From Mixophyes australis (lineage: Eukaryota > Chordata > Amphibia > Anura > Limnodynastidae), in NCBI GenBank assembly GCA_036250195.1, contig JAVHZZ010000003.1, positions 83,353,418 to 83,417,417 on the forward strand: DNA of 64,000 nt. The letters run 5' to 3'. Below, piece after piece: positions 34,438 to 46,340 of the stretch. Under the pieces are notes generated by a model. That model saw only the letters and a list, made by a program, of their open reading frames with translations, searched no databases and was not told the DNA's origin. Each line of letters starts with the position of its first letter. Position 1 is the first letter of the stretch. A program made the translations under genes and the position numbers.

Positions 34438-34562
34438 TAGATCAAGGGTCATAAACGGGTTTCATAGAAATTGGTTGAGCTCAAAATCGATATTCAAGCC
34501 CTTGGGGTTTTCAGATTGAAAATGAACTTGGATTCTTCTTGTGATAGTAATCTGATATAGTC
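34438..34562 (-). pseudogene. Penelope-like element, GIY-YIG C-terminal remnant
   Basis: The minus strand reads GGDYIRLLSQEESKFIFNLKT and, after a one-base slip, PKGLNIDFELNQFL before the stop. The second block is very close to the end of the element at 39.8 kb (PKGLNAEFELKWFL). These are the last residues after the GIY-YIG nuclease fold. The 86-codon frame further upstream (34600-34860) shows no GIY-YIG motif that I recognise. Confidence 0.6.
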
Positions 34563-35150
34563 CCCACCCCTCCATTGTTTTTCCACCTATATAGCCCGTC
34601 TAGGGTAAGCCTGCCATTATTACGCAAAACTCCGTCCTTATTATATTTCTGGACTTCCGTTCTCCCTTGGCAATATTAGCCTTGGAACTTCCAATCAAGA
34701 GGCTACCTGTCAGAATCTCCATACACTTGTATTTATACATTTGCATTTTTGTATATATGTCATTTATATGCAATTCTATGCTTGTTGGGTATATGTACAA
34801 TTCTTCAAGGTAGTCACCCATTTTTACACCCAGGTTATATCTACATTTATATGTGTGCATAAGAGATCTACCTGTGTACCCATTTTAAGATTGCAACATG
34901 TTTTATATGTTTATGATTCTTGATACCTAACAAAAGGTTTAACATACATAGAATCACGACAATCCCACTTTGTGAGCGCCAAGGGGACATCACACTTTTT
35001 GCTAGAGCCTCACAGGCTGTTTTTAGAATCAGGGTGCAATTTGTTTACACAAACATGGATTCACATGCAATGCAAAGCTAACAATATTTACGCTTATCTG
35101 TGATATCCTAAAACCTTGCTGTGAATTCATGTCATGTAAGTATTATGTTA
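34563..35150. other. No gene confirmed
   Basis: On the minus strand this could be the upstream part of the Penelope fragment, but the expected reverse transcriptase motifs are absent. Confidence 0.35.
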
Positions 35151-35510
35151 GGGATAGGAGTTAGAGGTTAGGGGTTAACCCTAAGGGTCCACCTGCCATG
35201 ATGACAACCAGTCCCAGACTGTTTAGCACGGGGCTGGATTCCCTAAGGAGTTGGGGTCCGTAAAAATTTGCTCTTCCCACAACCCTCAGCAATGGGTTTG
35301 GGGTAATAAATGTGTGAAAAAGAAATAAGTGAATTAACCACTATTACATTGGTGAACTACAGGTTTCAGCAACCCTGAGCTGCCACAAACAGTCTTGGCA
35401 TGCTGGTGCTTGTTGCACTATGTCAATATTTAGACTGTCAGAATTTTGGTGTCAGTATTATCTCTGTCAGTATTTTCACCGTTGGAAATATGACTACCTC
35501 CAGTTAGGTG
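35151..35510. repeat. Fragment related to the interior of the 22-kb element
   Basis: CTGGATTCCCTAAGGAGTTGG then GGTCCG (35229) is the inverted counterpart of CGGACCCCACTCCCTAGGG at 23090. TAACCCTAAGGG and the right-hand TTGGAAATATGACTACC suggest its own ends, the latter matching 2730. No coding potential. Confidence 0.45.
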
Positions 35511-37516
35511 TTTGCTAGCTTTCTGTAATCAGTTTGATACTAAGTTAGTCTATGTATTTTGATTCTATCTTCTGTTCTGATTCCTTGTATCTCTGGTTTC
35601 TTTACATTACCTCTAAACTCATGTTGAGTTGGACGTATGCATGTTTTTATGCGTAATAAAAAAAATGCGTACGCTTATGTCCATATACAAATTCAGTTGC
35701 ATTTCACACTTCGCTTAGAGAGGAGGAACAGGGAAGGGGCATGTAAATACAGTCTGAGTACAGTTAGGACTTGTTGTTCTAAATGCGACAGAGTAAGACC
35801 TGGATACAGACACATATATACGCCTGTCAGGAACATATCTCATGTGGGTGCTGGAGAGCTGGCACAATACACACTGATGATGATGATGATCAGCAACATT
35901 ATCTAGCTGCTTCTCATAGGCGAAAGGAGCAGAAGACTCCAGTTGCACTTAAACATGGTAAGGTGGCAAGTGTAAGGGTGTTTGTAAATAATGTCTATTT
36001 TATTGCTTAAGTGAAATTAGCACTATTTAGTACTAACAATGCAAACACACACTATAAGAAAAATATTTTGTCTTAAAGCTATACAATTGGCTTCCACAAG
36101 GTGAACAACAACAATCTTATATTGCACAGTAAAGATATGCATAATTGATTGTATGGTGTGTTAGGTCATTAATGAATAGTTAGAGCATCCAGCAAAATAC
36201 ACAATATTAGTCCAATGACAAGCAGCACTCTAAGAAACAGTACCCAAATCATACACACTGTTGACATTCTCTACTTTGCACAACATCTTGTATGGAAACG
36301 TTAAACACATAAGGGACAATAATGTATCAACTCTCCACTAGCTCCTATAAGCTATCTTCATTGAGAAATTAAGTGGCATACTCTCTGTGGCATATGCCCT
36401 GATCTGACTCTACACACAGCCATATCTTGTGCTGGCCACATATGTAGAAATGGACATCAACCTGGTGCATACATGACTATTGCAGACTTTAGATACATCT
36501 GACATAGCATACACATTTTATGCCTGCAATTTTTTACAAAAAGTGTATTCAACTTTGCATGAGGACCTTGGTCTCTAAGATTTACATTGGTCAGGCTTTA
36601 AGAGTTGTGTCTCGCTGTATGTTAAAGTGTATTATGTTTATGTGGTTTGCAAATCAAAGCAAAACTGTATGTCAAACTATATGAATTATAACCACCTAAG
36701 TTTAACCTGCAATTTTGGTTGTTAAACCTTACACAAATAGAAAATGAAACCATGAATTAAGAGGACCTCGCACCAGCCCTTTGACTTATGGACCTACAAT
36801 GCACACATAGTAGTACTGACATGAGTGTGAGGGCAGTCTAGGGCCCTGGTTTTGCCAGTACAGGCTTATCTGGCATGGCCATGGATTAGGGGACTTTCCA
36901 GATATCTGGCTCCTCCTAGGGACTAGCTACCATATTAAATGTTCTACTAACAACAAGCATCAGCCCCCTATTTTGACCTCCCTTTCTTCTCCTCACTTCC
37001 ATATGCTCCACCTCTTCCTCACCTCCTGCTCCTAACTTCCCATCTCCTCTCTCGCTCCTCCCCTTCACTACCATGCTTGTGGGCCATCGCTTCACCTTCA
37101 GTACATGTGTGGCTGGTGATTGCTACCCATATGTGCAGAGACTATTGCTGGAGGCAGACAAACAGTGTACCACCCACATAATCTTATGCAAAGCAGCCTA
37201 GCAGGTAAGTGTGGTGGTGAGCTGTAAAGTATATATGTGTGGGGGTATTAATGTATTGCAGGTGCTGGAGGGAGCTGTTTATGTAATTGGGGACTAGTGT
37301 GGGCTATTAATGTATGTGAGGGCTATTTATGTAATGTAGCAAGGTAAAAGCTATCCACTGTCCATTGTCGCTTTCTATAGCTCATTTTCCATATACATTG
37401 ATGCTTCCCAGCACAAAGCACACATATATATTCTATAAAAAGGAACAATGCAGTGTTTTCCTTCTATAACCTTGCAGTGCCCATGTTTAAGTAAGTTGTA
37501 TATGTGTGTTTCTGTC
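35511..37516. other. No gene recognised
   Basis: Mixed AT-rich DNA with a short GATGATGATGATGATC run at 35876. No domains were found in any frame. Confidence 0.5.
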
Positions 37517-37634
37517 TAAGGGTACATTTATCAAACCTTTTAAAAAGGAAAAGTGGAGGTGTTGCCCATAGCAACCAATCAGATTCTAGCTATCATTTTC
37601 TAGAATGCACTTGGTTTGATTAATCTACCCCTAA
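37517..37634. mobile_element. ~118-bp MITE
   Basis: The ends TAAGGGTACATTTATCAA and TTGATTAATCTACCCCTAA are inverted repeats. The interior carries GCCCATAGCAACCAATCAG, a sequence I recognise as frequent in frog intergenic DNA. Confidence 0.6.
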
Positions 37635-38259
37635 GTGTGTTACCCAATGTATTCCTCTGCCACGAGTCACTAAATAGTGGTGATTGTATTAGTTAGATTT
37701 ATGCAGAAGAAAATTACATTTTTATGACTTCAATAATTTGAATTGATTTTTGAATCAAAAGAAGGGGTTTGGTTTGGCACATCGCCTACACACAGTGGTG
37801 GCAGTACTTTTGTGCTCTGCATCAAAATGTATCCTAAGGAGGCAGCCTATTCATTTTCAGGGGGAAGCTGGCATGTTTTTGTCTGGGATGCAAATACAAG
37901 TAGCCCAGCATCTTGTAGCAATACGCCACAATTAAATATTGGGCTGGCAAAACAGTGTGGGTGTGGCTTCTATAATGTAGTTGTGGTTTTACACATAAAC
38001 AATAAGTACTGAGTGTCTGACGCTCCACTTGGGCTTGCAGCCTCTTATATGTAGAGGAATACTACCACAATATTCCACAAATGATAGTACTGAAAATAAA
38101 TAAATTTACATACATTAAGCGCTTCCCTTCTTTGCAGCAAGTAATGTTCCGCAATACTTTCAGAGTATTCTATTGTGAAGTGATTTCTGTATAGAAAATA
38201 TATAGCCACACATAGTGTAATACAATTCAAAACCAGAGCAGTGAAAATTCTATGGGGAG
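37635..38259. other. No gene recognised
   Basis: Frames on both strands near 37743-38028 overlap each other and have no family motif. Confidence 0.45.
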
Positions 38260-38939
38260 GTGTAGATTTTCTTATAGGGTTTCACCATCCAAAACCGTGT
38301 TGTCACCGTGTCTCCCTTAAGGATTTCTACCTATAAGATATATAAACAATTTGCGCCTCAAAAAGATCCCATAGTTGGCCTCTCTGTATCTTAGCTCTTA
38401 TAACCGACTCAGGGAACTTCCGATATTCACAGCACCTCCTCCACTTTCCACTTCACATGAGGTATGGATATACAAACAAACAGAAAAAGTGATCTTGCGC
38501 TTTATCTTTTATTTCAAAACTGGTAATAAAAATAAATAGGAACCGTACCGGAGTTAAGCTTAAACAAGCAGTAAGTTTGTACAAAGTGAATCAATCTCAC
38601 AGGTCACATCAATCCTGCTGGCCTCGCTCCCAAGTCTTTATCAAGGTATAATCCACAAGTGCAGTTTGTGCTCTTTATATTCATCATCCGATACTTTGTC
38701 TCCACCCCTTAGTCAAAACGAGGCTTGGTGTCCAATCGTATGCGGAAATGATTCATCTAAAGTGTGGTTAAGGATTCTTCAAAGCAGAAATCTTTATTGT
38801 GATCCCTAACTAATACAAACAACCACTATCTAGGAATCTATCTGCCTCTCCCGCAGACTCCTCCTCAATATAAATGTGTCGCGGATTTTCCCACACATAT
38901 GTAAAGAGAAAAGAGACAACCACATTATAAAGAGGTAAC

Positions 38940-39572
38940 TGTCAGAATCACTAGGTAGAATTGATGATACCTGCAAGCAGTTGGCGCTACTGAGTACTGA
39001 GGCGCGGAGGCTAACACGCCCCTGGTTTTCACCAGGAACCCCCGCAAGGAGGTATGGACTTTGCTGCAATGGACGTGCAGGTTGCGGCCCTCAGTATCAG
39101 TCAGCTGGCGAGGTAACAATTGAGGCAGCGGTGATAGCCCACCAGGATGCAGAATGGAAGAGTAGTCAGCAAGCCGGGTCAAAACCAGGGGAACGGATAT
39201 AGCCAAATCAGAAGCAGGAGAATGGTCAGGAAGCCGGGTCAATACCAAATATCAGTCTAAGCCAGAATCAGGAACCAAAAAAGAAGTCAGGAACAAGCCG
39301 GGGTCAGAATCCAAATAACATCAACACAGGAACAAATGCTGGAGCAAGGCTGAAGACCAAATACTCTGGCACTAGACATGTGTTAGAGGCTGCCTTATAT
39401 ACCTATCAGGTGCCTCCTGATAGGGTTAGGGAGATTTTGGTGGTAAGACATGCTGACTGCAGACAGGTGAGCAGAGATAGCGTCCCGCTGCTAGGCAACA
39501 GGAGGTGGTTGCTTGGAAGGTGCAGGCGTCCGTCTCCTGCACCAAGTGTCAGTGCGGAGACGGCGCCTGACA
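38940..39572. mobile_element. Solo LTR, 633 bp, perfect 5-bp target duplication
   Basis: Begins TGTCAGAATCACTAGG and ends GGCGCCTGACA, giving TG..CA ends with a six-base TGTCAG/CTGACA inverted repeat. GTAAC stands immediately outside both ends (38935-38939 and 39573-39577). A TATA-like CCTTATATACC is at 39394, suggesting plus-strand transcription. No second LTR or internal gag-pol is nearby, so this looks like the product of LTR-LTR recombination. A Ty3/Gypsy or retroviral origin cannot be told apart from the LTR alone. Confidence 0.9.
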
Positions 39573-39834
39573 GTAACATATAAAAACTACATGAAGAATG
39601 AAGTTTAGGATAAACAAAAAACAATAAAATGAAACTAAACAAAAAAAAAAAAGGCAATCAAATCCTGCAGTCAATTCCACTTTATAATAATCTAATTGAG
39701 TGAGGACATGACTCATTCTTCTTCCATATTTCAATAAATATACATAAATACACTCTTTAGTCAAATTGTATATCATAAAAAATATCGTATTAAAATACCT
39801 AACATAAATAACATCCAATATGTACTTATTCAAA

Positions 39835-40209
39835 TCATAAAAACCATTTCAGTTCGAATTCTGCATTTAGACCCTTGGGGATAAGTGACTCCATGTCGTA
39901 TATAAACTTCATTTTTAATCTTGCTAGGGAAGTGGTTATATCCCTATTTTTCCAATTGTCTTCTATCTTTCTTAACCCCCAAAAGCCCTTAATAAATCCA
40001 CTAGAACAAGAATGTATACATTTGAAATGATTGGAAAGTGAGTGGGTCTCCAGTCCTTTCCTGATGTTATAGAGATGCTCTCTCCATCTCACCTTAAGTG
40101 GTCTAGATGTTCTTCCTATGTAAACCTTATTACATGTGCATTCAATTGCATAAACCACATTTTTAGTGTGGCATGTTATGAATTGTTCAATATTATATTT
40201 TTTTTCCAT
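39835..40209 (-). pseudogene. Penelope GIY-YIG endonuclease domain
   Basis: About 124 codons. VVYAIECTCNKVYIGR holds the paired aromatic-rich strands of the GIY-YIG fold (here VYAI...VYIG) and the Cys-x-Cys that precedes them in vertebrate Penelope elements. It is followed by RPLKVRWREHLYNI with the catalytic Arg and His-containing helix, then THSLSNHF. The domain ends with PKGLNAEFELKWFL. In the family this nuclease nicks target DNA for reverse transcription. The frame is open, but it is offset from the reverse transcriptase upstream, so the protein is not continuous. Confidence 0.9.
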
Positions 40210-40912
40210 TCAAAGTGACATCAGTGAACTTACTACTACTGCTTTTACACATCTTGCAAGCGGCACATAGTCTGCATTTGTGAAACCCTTGTGTTCTAAT
40301 TGAATGTCTCACTATTTCCGGAAGGTCACTACGTACCAGCTTGTCCTTCAGATTGGGGGCTTTTCTGTATATGAACTGGGGCTTATCTGGAAGAATGTCC
40401 CCAATCACAGTATCGTTTTTCAGAATTCCCCAATGCTTAGTAAAAATCTTCTCTACTTTCTTAAAGTCACTATTAAATCTTGTAAGAAATGCCCACTCTT
40501 TTTTTGTTCTATTCTCGATTGGATTTTTATGCTTTTTAACCAGAAGATCTTCCCTCTTGAACTCACTTAATCTCATTTCTGCATTGCTAAGCATATCAGC
40601 CTTATATCCTTTACTGATAAAGGATCTTTTCATATCCTTTACTTGTTCCTCCAATACTATTTCTTCAGTGCAATTGTGTTTAACTAGTTTCATTTGTCCA
40701 AGAGGCATAATTTTCAACCAATTTGAGTGGTGGTTGCTATTAGCATCTATATAGCTAATGATGTCTGTAGGTTTATGAAATGTTTTCGTTTGGAGACCAT
40801 TTGTGTCTATATAGACTGTAATATCTAGGAAAATCATACTCTGTTTACTCCAAGAAAAAGTAAGTTTAATTCCAAGTAGATTGGAGTTCAGATGTTGAAA
40901 AAAAAGAGTCAA
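40193..40912 (-). pseudogene. Penelope reverse transcriptase, thumb and linker part
   Basis: About 239 codons. FSWSKQSMIFLDITVYID (near 40850) and FHKPTDIISYIDANSNH match the motif block after the catalytic YxDD in Penelope reverse transcriptases (FLD..., KPT...L...S.HP). A lysine-rich helical linker and a Cys cluster (CRLCAACKMC) precede the endonuclease. The start codon of this frame is not a real start; the previous motif block lies in another frame around 40866-40912, showing a frameshift. Confidence 0.85.
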
Positions 40913-41369
40913 GATCTTTTTCTGAGCCCTTCCACATAAAAAAAATATCGTCTATGTAGCGGAACCGGGACACCAGGCTCGCCCCGAAGTCATGACCATG
41001 CCAAACACTCTCATCCTCCCACATGGCCATGCAGATGTTAGCATAACTCGGGGCGAACCTGGTACCCATGGCAGTCTCCACACACTGGAGGTAATAAGAA
41101 CCCTGAAATCTGAAGTAATTGTTGGTCAAAACAAACATTATACCCTCCGCAATAAATTCTTGTAAATCCTTGCTATAAACTGTTTTGGCCAGGCTTCTTT
41201 TCGCCGCCTCCACACCATGATTATTGGCAATCACGGTGTATAAGGATTTTACATCTGCAGTTACAAGGATCATCTCTGGTCCCCACTCTATCTCAGACAA
41301 GTTCTTTAGGAAATGCATCGTGTCCCTAAGATATGTTCTTGAATTTTGCGCTATAGGCTGAAGGTACAT
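40866..41369 (-). pseudogene. Penelope reverse transcriptase, palm domain
   Basis: About 167 codons. ILVTADVKSLYTVIAN carries the first catalytic Asp. FRFQGSYYLQCVETAMGTRFAPSYAN contains the family AMGTxxAPxYAN block, with Val-Glu where the usual pattern has Gly-Thr before AMGT. RFRYIDDIFFMW holds the YIDD catalytic pair, intact. The enzyme copies element RNA at the target site. This piece is shifted relative to both neighbours. Confidence 0.92.
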
Positions 41370-41389
41370 ATCAAGTACTTCCGAGAGAT

Positions 41390-41668
41390 TTATGGTAATT
41401 GAACCAGTCCCAGAGACGATCGGTCTACCTGGGGGTTTTGATTATCTTTATGGATTTCCGGCAGTATGTAAATAACAGGAATTATTGGATGTTCAATTTT
41501 AACATATTTCGCAGTTTGGGCATCAATAACTCCTTTACTTTCATATTTGGTAATCAAACTGCAGAGATTTATACTAATCTGTTCTGTTGGATCTTTATTA
41601 AATTTTTTACATGTGTTTTCTGTTTCCAACTGTGAATAAATTTCCTGTTTGTATTTATTCAAATCCAT
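41390..41668 (-). pseudogene. Penelope reverse transcriptase, fingers part
   Basis: About 92 codons. IIPVIYILPEIHKD corresponds to the family PxxYxLPKIHK block that precedes the first catalytic motif. Frameshifted relative to the flanking pieces. Confidence 0.8.
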
Positions 41669-42161
41669 GATAACTACCCCCCTCCTTATCCGCAGGTTTA
41701 ATCACAATTTGATGATCCTCAGATAGGGTCTTTATGGCTTCTCTCTCTTTCCGGTTAAGATTCCTTGTTCTTCTTATTTTGATCATACCCGAACTTCTTT
41801 TAATATCATCTGCAACTAATTTGCTGAAAGACTTTATAAAACAACCCCTCACATGTTGAGGAAAAAATGTGGATTTCGTCTTGAACACATGTGTGTTTTC
41901 TTCTTCTAGACTATTCTCCACTTCTCCATTATTTTCTTTCATTATGAAAAAAAATTTCATAGTCAATTTTCTTACAAATTTTTGCAGATCTATATGTGTT
42001 TCAAATGGATCAATCACATTTGTGGGGGCAAATTTGAGACCTTTTTTCAGTAATGATTCCACACCCTCCGTTAGGATGTGGGAACTCAGATGAAATATAT
42101 TCTTTACATCATCCTTCTTATTTACATCTAGAGATGTTTCAGTGGCTCGAGAGACACTCAT
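41655..42161 (-). pseudogene. Penelope element, N-terminal region before the reverse transcriptase
   Basis: About 168 codons. FHLSSHILTEGVESLL then KKGLKFAP matches the NLSSxxLTxxExxLLxKGLxFxP motif. RKEREAIKTLSEDHQIVIKPADKEG matches the ALxxLxxNxxIVIKPADKGG motif just upstream of the fingers. The frame breaks near 41660. Confidence 0.88.
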
Positions 42162-42251
42162 TTTTCTCCTTCTTTTCCTAGTGCCCCTATATCTACCCCC
42201 CTTTTTTCCCTCTTTTTCTTAACATGTGTTTCTTCTTATTTGGTTCTTTCC

Positions 42252-42734
42252 CTATCTTTGTTTTCCTACTCTTCCTCTTCGGGATAAAAAAGACAATTTG
42301 TAAGATGGAGTATCATAATCAGCATTTGTGCCCTCCTCTGGGACCTCTTCAAAAGGTTCAAATCTATTATAAGTTGGGATACTTCTTGGATCCTTTCTAA
42401 TATCATTGGGAGAATATATGTACTTCTCATCATAGCAATTCCTCTCCCAATCTCTTTTCTGAGACCTCTGAGCATGGGGCTTATTAACATATCTGTTGGA
42501 AAAGTTCCTATATTTCTCCTTAATCTTTAGGATAGGTGAATTACGATTATTATAATACTTCTTTGTGTTCCTACCTCTCACACTAAATCCTGAACTTCCT
42601 GTATGAGTCAGTAGTTCTTTCTCTGTTTCTTTAACCTTTTCACCCCTTGGCGGATAATTATCCTCAATATTCCTTCTAATGTTAGAAGGTGTCCCATACC
42701 TATCCCTCATAAACTTTTTCTTTTTCCTATTCAT
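42252..42734 (-). pseudogene. Basic leader frame of the Penelope-like element
   Basis: About 160 codons from MNRKKKKFMRDRYG, rich in Lys, Arg, Asn and Tyr, with no recognised domain. It is in the same phase as the frame at 41655-42161, separated from its Met by a stop and about 30 codons. It may be the N-terminal part of one protein cut by a nonsense change, or a separate small leader protein. Its position and codon-like composition suggest it was coding. Confidence 0.5.
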
Positions 42735-42914
42735 TGTTTCTTTATTGTTCCTTCCAATCCTGTTGTGGTTTTACACAGCCAATGAAATATATGAACAATT
42801 GATATTTCAAGAGCTATTATCAAATAGTACACTAGTCAGTGTTCAATGACAAGTACACTTGTTATGAATATGACCTCACATTTACATCTCCAGCTGTTAG
42901 GGGCTGCAACTTCT

Positions 42915-43042
42915 CTGAGTGTGTGTGTGTTAGGACATTTAGACTGTAAGCTCCAATGGGGCAGGGACTGATGTGAATGAGTTCTCTGTACAGCGCTACG
43001 AAATCAGTGGCGCTATATAAATAAATGGTGATGATAATGATG
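42915..43042 (+). repeat. CR1/L2-type retroposon tail
   Basis: GTGTGTGTGTGTTAGG leads into GACTGTAAGCTCCAATGGGG, CTCTGTACAGCGCTACG and GGCGCTATATAAATAAATGG with a GATGATAATGATGA end. It matches the tail at 46215-46340 and the inverted copy at 29.3 kb. Confidence 0.75.
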
Positions 43043-43304
43043 AACTTTTTCTCCAATTGCCCTTAACCAAAATGGACAATGTTACCTCATACCAATCCAT
43101 ATTGGTTCCTGTTTCCTGTTTGGACCTATAAATAGTCAATTCCTGAATAAACTTTTGCTTGATTAATTTGCTTGCTCTCCTTCTAGATGTGTTCCTGTTG
43201 GATTTGCTACTACGTACAAGCCTGCTTAATCCTGACAACCTGCTTTGTGCGCTGACCCTGTTATATCTGACTATCCAGTTTGTTTACTGACCTGGCTTAT
43301 GTTT

Positions 43305-43552
43305 CTCTGGCGCATGCAAGGGGGGTTTCTGAGTCTCCAGAAACCCCCCTGCGCATACTAAGTGCCCACCATAGCGGCACTGTCCTATACAGCAGCCGCG
43401 GCGCTGTCAAAGAAGCGCCGCGCCTGCTGTATAGGACAGCGCTGCCGAAATGGGCGCATGCGCAGCAGCTCTCTCTCTCTCGTGTTTTTTTTTGGGGGGG
43501 TTTTGGGTCGGGGGGGGGGGAACCCCCCCTGACAATCCTGCGTGCGCCCCTG
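43305..43552. mobile_element. GC-rich fold-back MITE, relative of 7163-7473
   Basis: The shared words GGTTTCTGAGTCTCCAGAAACC, GTCCTATACAGCAGCCGCGG and GCGCATGCGCAGCAGCTC appear in inverted order relative to the 7-kb copy. The right end GCGTGCGCCCCTG is the complement of CAGGGGCGCACGC. No matching octamers flank it. Confidence 0.65.
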
Positions 43553-46214
43553 TGTATATATATCTGCCACATACTAGATATTCCGGTTATTGTCATGATG
43601 ATGAGGACTAGCGGGTAAAATAAAAAATAATAGCCTGGTCTGGTTAAAGCTAATGTGTGGGGACAACCTCTATAGGCAAATGCCACAATAAGTTTATTAT
43701 GTTCATTAATCCTTCTGAAAAACAAATAAAAAATGTCCAAGAGGTGGGAACCCAAAACTTGTATTGGTAAATGTCCAGCACTAATCACCAGTCAGCACAC
43801 CAATAAGCATGTTTGGAATTGTCTATTGGATATGTCACAATTCAGCATATACAGTAGAGGGATCAGTCAACTTATTTGCTTGGTCAGCCATCAAAAATCA
43901 ACATTGACTGCAGCTCCTAATTAACACAATTGAAATGACTGTGGAGACCACCTGCCCTTTAATCCCCTGGTCCGCCTCTATACAGGGCCATCTATTGTAC
44001 AGCTGCATAAGCAGTGAGATCGGTGTCTATTAACCCCTTGAGTGCCAAGAGAGTGGGACATCCTCTACATGATCCCTAAAGAGCTAACGTAGTCCCACTT
44101 ATTCAGAGGTTAAGAAAACAAAAGTTTCCATTCTTACTGTGATCTGTGGATTTTCCTATAATGTTGAAAGAAAGCACATAAAGCCTGTTAAAACCTTTGA
44201 GAAATACCAGGGATAGGGGGAGGCTCTTTTGGAGCCACAATTTCCCTATTCCTTACATGTAGAATGCCATAGGAATACTCTATATGAAAGAGGAAAGTGC
44301 CCTCTTTCAAATAATACTACCTCTGTTTATTAAGCAGGCTCAGCACTGGGATGAGGAAATCCTTAGCACTCAAGAGGTTAAAAACTTTAAAAAAAAACCC
44401 ACAGCTCAAGTCAGCCTAATATGTAACCAGCCCTGATTATATTTATGACAATGAACAATTCAGTGAGAAGTTGGAGTAAGACACTCTTTTCTGAGATATG
44501 GTACAAAACTCCAGTACTAGTACTCCTGCTAGATAGATTAGATAGGCCATGTCTGACCAGGTCTATTTAAGGGTCCACTTCCACTGGGCTCACAGTTCTC
44601 TTCCTAGGTGATTATGGTTGTAGAGGTGAGTTGGCCAGTTTTACTGCTGGCCTTTGTCTGGAGAATTGTGCTCCTCTGCTTGGCATAAATGACAGTTTGT
44701 CAAAATGGAATTGGTCTTCTCTGGGGTCATGGATGGCAACTGAGTTACTGTTACCTCTACTATTAAACAAAAAAGAAATCCCCACTTGTCTTTAAGAACC
44801 TGATCCCACAAGGTTTGTGTTATTTCTCTGAGGTCTCTCCTTTTAACTGCCATGCCAGAGAATGTCCTCGTTAATTTGGAACTTTTGCTTTTTTAAAAAA
44901 ATATGTGAAGTGTATTTTTCTCCCTTTGGTCTTCAATGCAGGGGGAAAGGGTTCGTCTTGAGTACCGAGCCTGAGGGCTCTATGGGCTCTGCCCATTTTC
45001 AGAGATTAGGTTTGGTTTTAGGTGCTGAAACGTCCCATAGATAAGTAGAGAATTCTGATGTTATTGTGGCATTATCGAATTTCTAGATCTTCACATTTGT
45101 CTTGCTCCTCCAGTTCCCTGTGAAAGTAGCTCAGTGCCTGGGTCTGCTTCAGTTTGAAATCTTTAAACCTTAGCTGTTTATTGCTCCAGTGCAACTATGT
45201 GACCGGTCACTGAGGTTAGGTGCTCTTTTATTTCTGCTACAGCCTTGTGAACTGCCGTAGCAATTATGTTTTTCAGGCCCTTAATCATAGCTTGTAGGGC
45301 TACATAGGTAAACGCAGGATTTCTAGAAGAGCGTTTCAATAACACACCACTGCATGGCAAGCATGCAAAGGACATGGCTATCATTTTAGATAGTGCTAGG
45401 CCATACTCCAGCCCTTCCATACCCTTCACATACATGGGCAATGCTGTGAGCACTATTGTTAGGTGCATATAGCTTCCCCTTCATGAGCTGTGAATCAGTG
45501 TGACAATGTGAAGCGAGACATACCTCCCAACTGTCATTGCATTAGGGACAAAGTCCTGACTGAGTGGGACAGTCACCCAAAATCGGCACTGCCCCACACC
45601 AGTTGGGTCCAACACTCTCCTACATGTTCTTGCCGTTTTCACTACCTGTTTCTGGTTGTGTCTTAAGTTCAGTTGCTGCTTGTCTGGATCCTGGAATGTT
45701 AGACTCCTGTTTGGAAAAAGGATAAGTACATGAAATATTGAAAGCCTAGCAATGAGTAAACACTCTAGGCCTCCCTGACACCAACCAGAGCCAACGATAT
45801 ACCAATAACACCTATGCTTAATAAATAGGCAGCTCTCCATGCAGCCAGGTCCAGTATTAAATTAATGGTATTTACATTTTATAAATAGACCGGTTTCCCC
45901 CCAACCAACCCCAACATTAAATTAATAGTATTTATATTTAATTAATAAATATACCCCCCCCCTTCTTCACTCCAAATTCGGCCCCACACTCAACTAATAG
46001 CCCACAAATCAACTCAGCATTAACGTAACAATCCCATCACCCCACTATATTAATAGGTACAATCATGGCTACACAACAAAATAAAAAGGATATACCTTAC
46101 AGGGGCTAAAAAGTACCAAAAAGAATAAGAAACCACCGTAATAACGTAATAGTGCACGGAGCGCGAGATTTTTGGCGTTTCCGCCAACAATTGAATATGC
46201 CCCTTAGTCTCTCC
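43553..46214. other. No gene recognised
   Basis: Frames near 44641-44853, 45178-45468 and 45481-45840 (minus) have no family motif and stops break both strands. CATACCTCCCAACTGTC at 45522 resembles a MITE end, without a partner. Confidence 0.4.
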
Positions 46215-46340
46215 CGGTCTGTCTGTGTGTAAGTTAGGGGATTTAGATTTTAAGCTCCAATGGGGCAGAAACTGATGTGAATGAGTTTTCTGTACAGTGC
46301 TGCGGAATTAGTGGTGATATATAAATAAATAGATGACGAT
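46215..46340 (+). repeat. CR1/L2-type retroposon tail
   Basis: TTTAAGCTCCAATGGGGCAG, CTGTACAGTGCTGCGGAAT and ATATATAAATAAATAGATGA parallel the copy at 42915. Confidence 0.75.

Larger units (their letters stand above)
38260..42800 (-). mobile_element. Penelope-like retroelement, decayed, with nested solo LTR
   Basis: Minus-strand coding pieces in order (right to left) are a basic N-terminal frame, a linker region, reverse transcriptase and a GIY-YIG endonuclease. This is the domain order of Penelope-like elements. The 3' flank runs left of 39835 and is interrupted by a solo LTR at 38940-39572. The left limit near 38260 is a guess; the segment around 38640 (AGTCTTTATCAAGG) is of the kind seen in the 3' regions of such elements. 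The right limit is near 42800, before a CR1/L2-type tail. Confidence 0.75.

Noticed and set aside
43305..43552. 8-bp target duplication around the fold-back element
   Set aside because: TTATGTTT and TGTATATA do not match; the ends may be rearranged.
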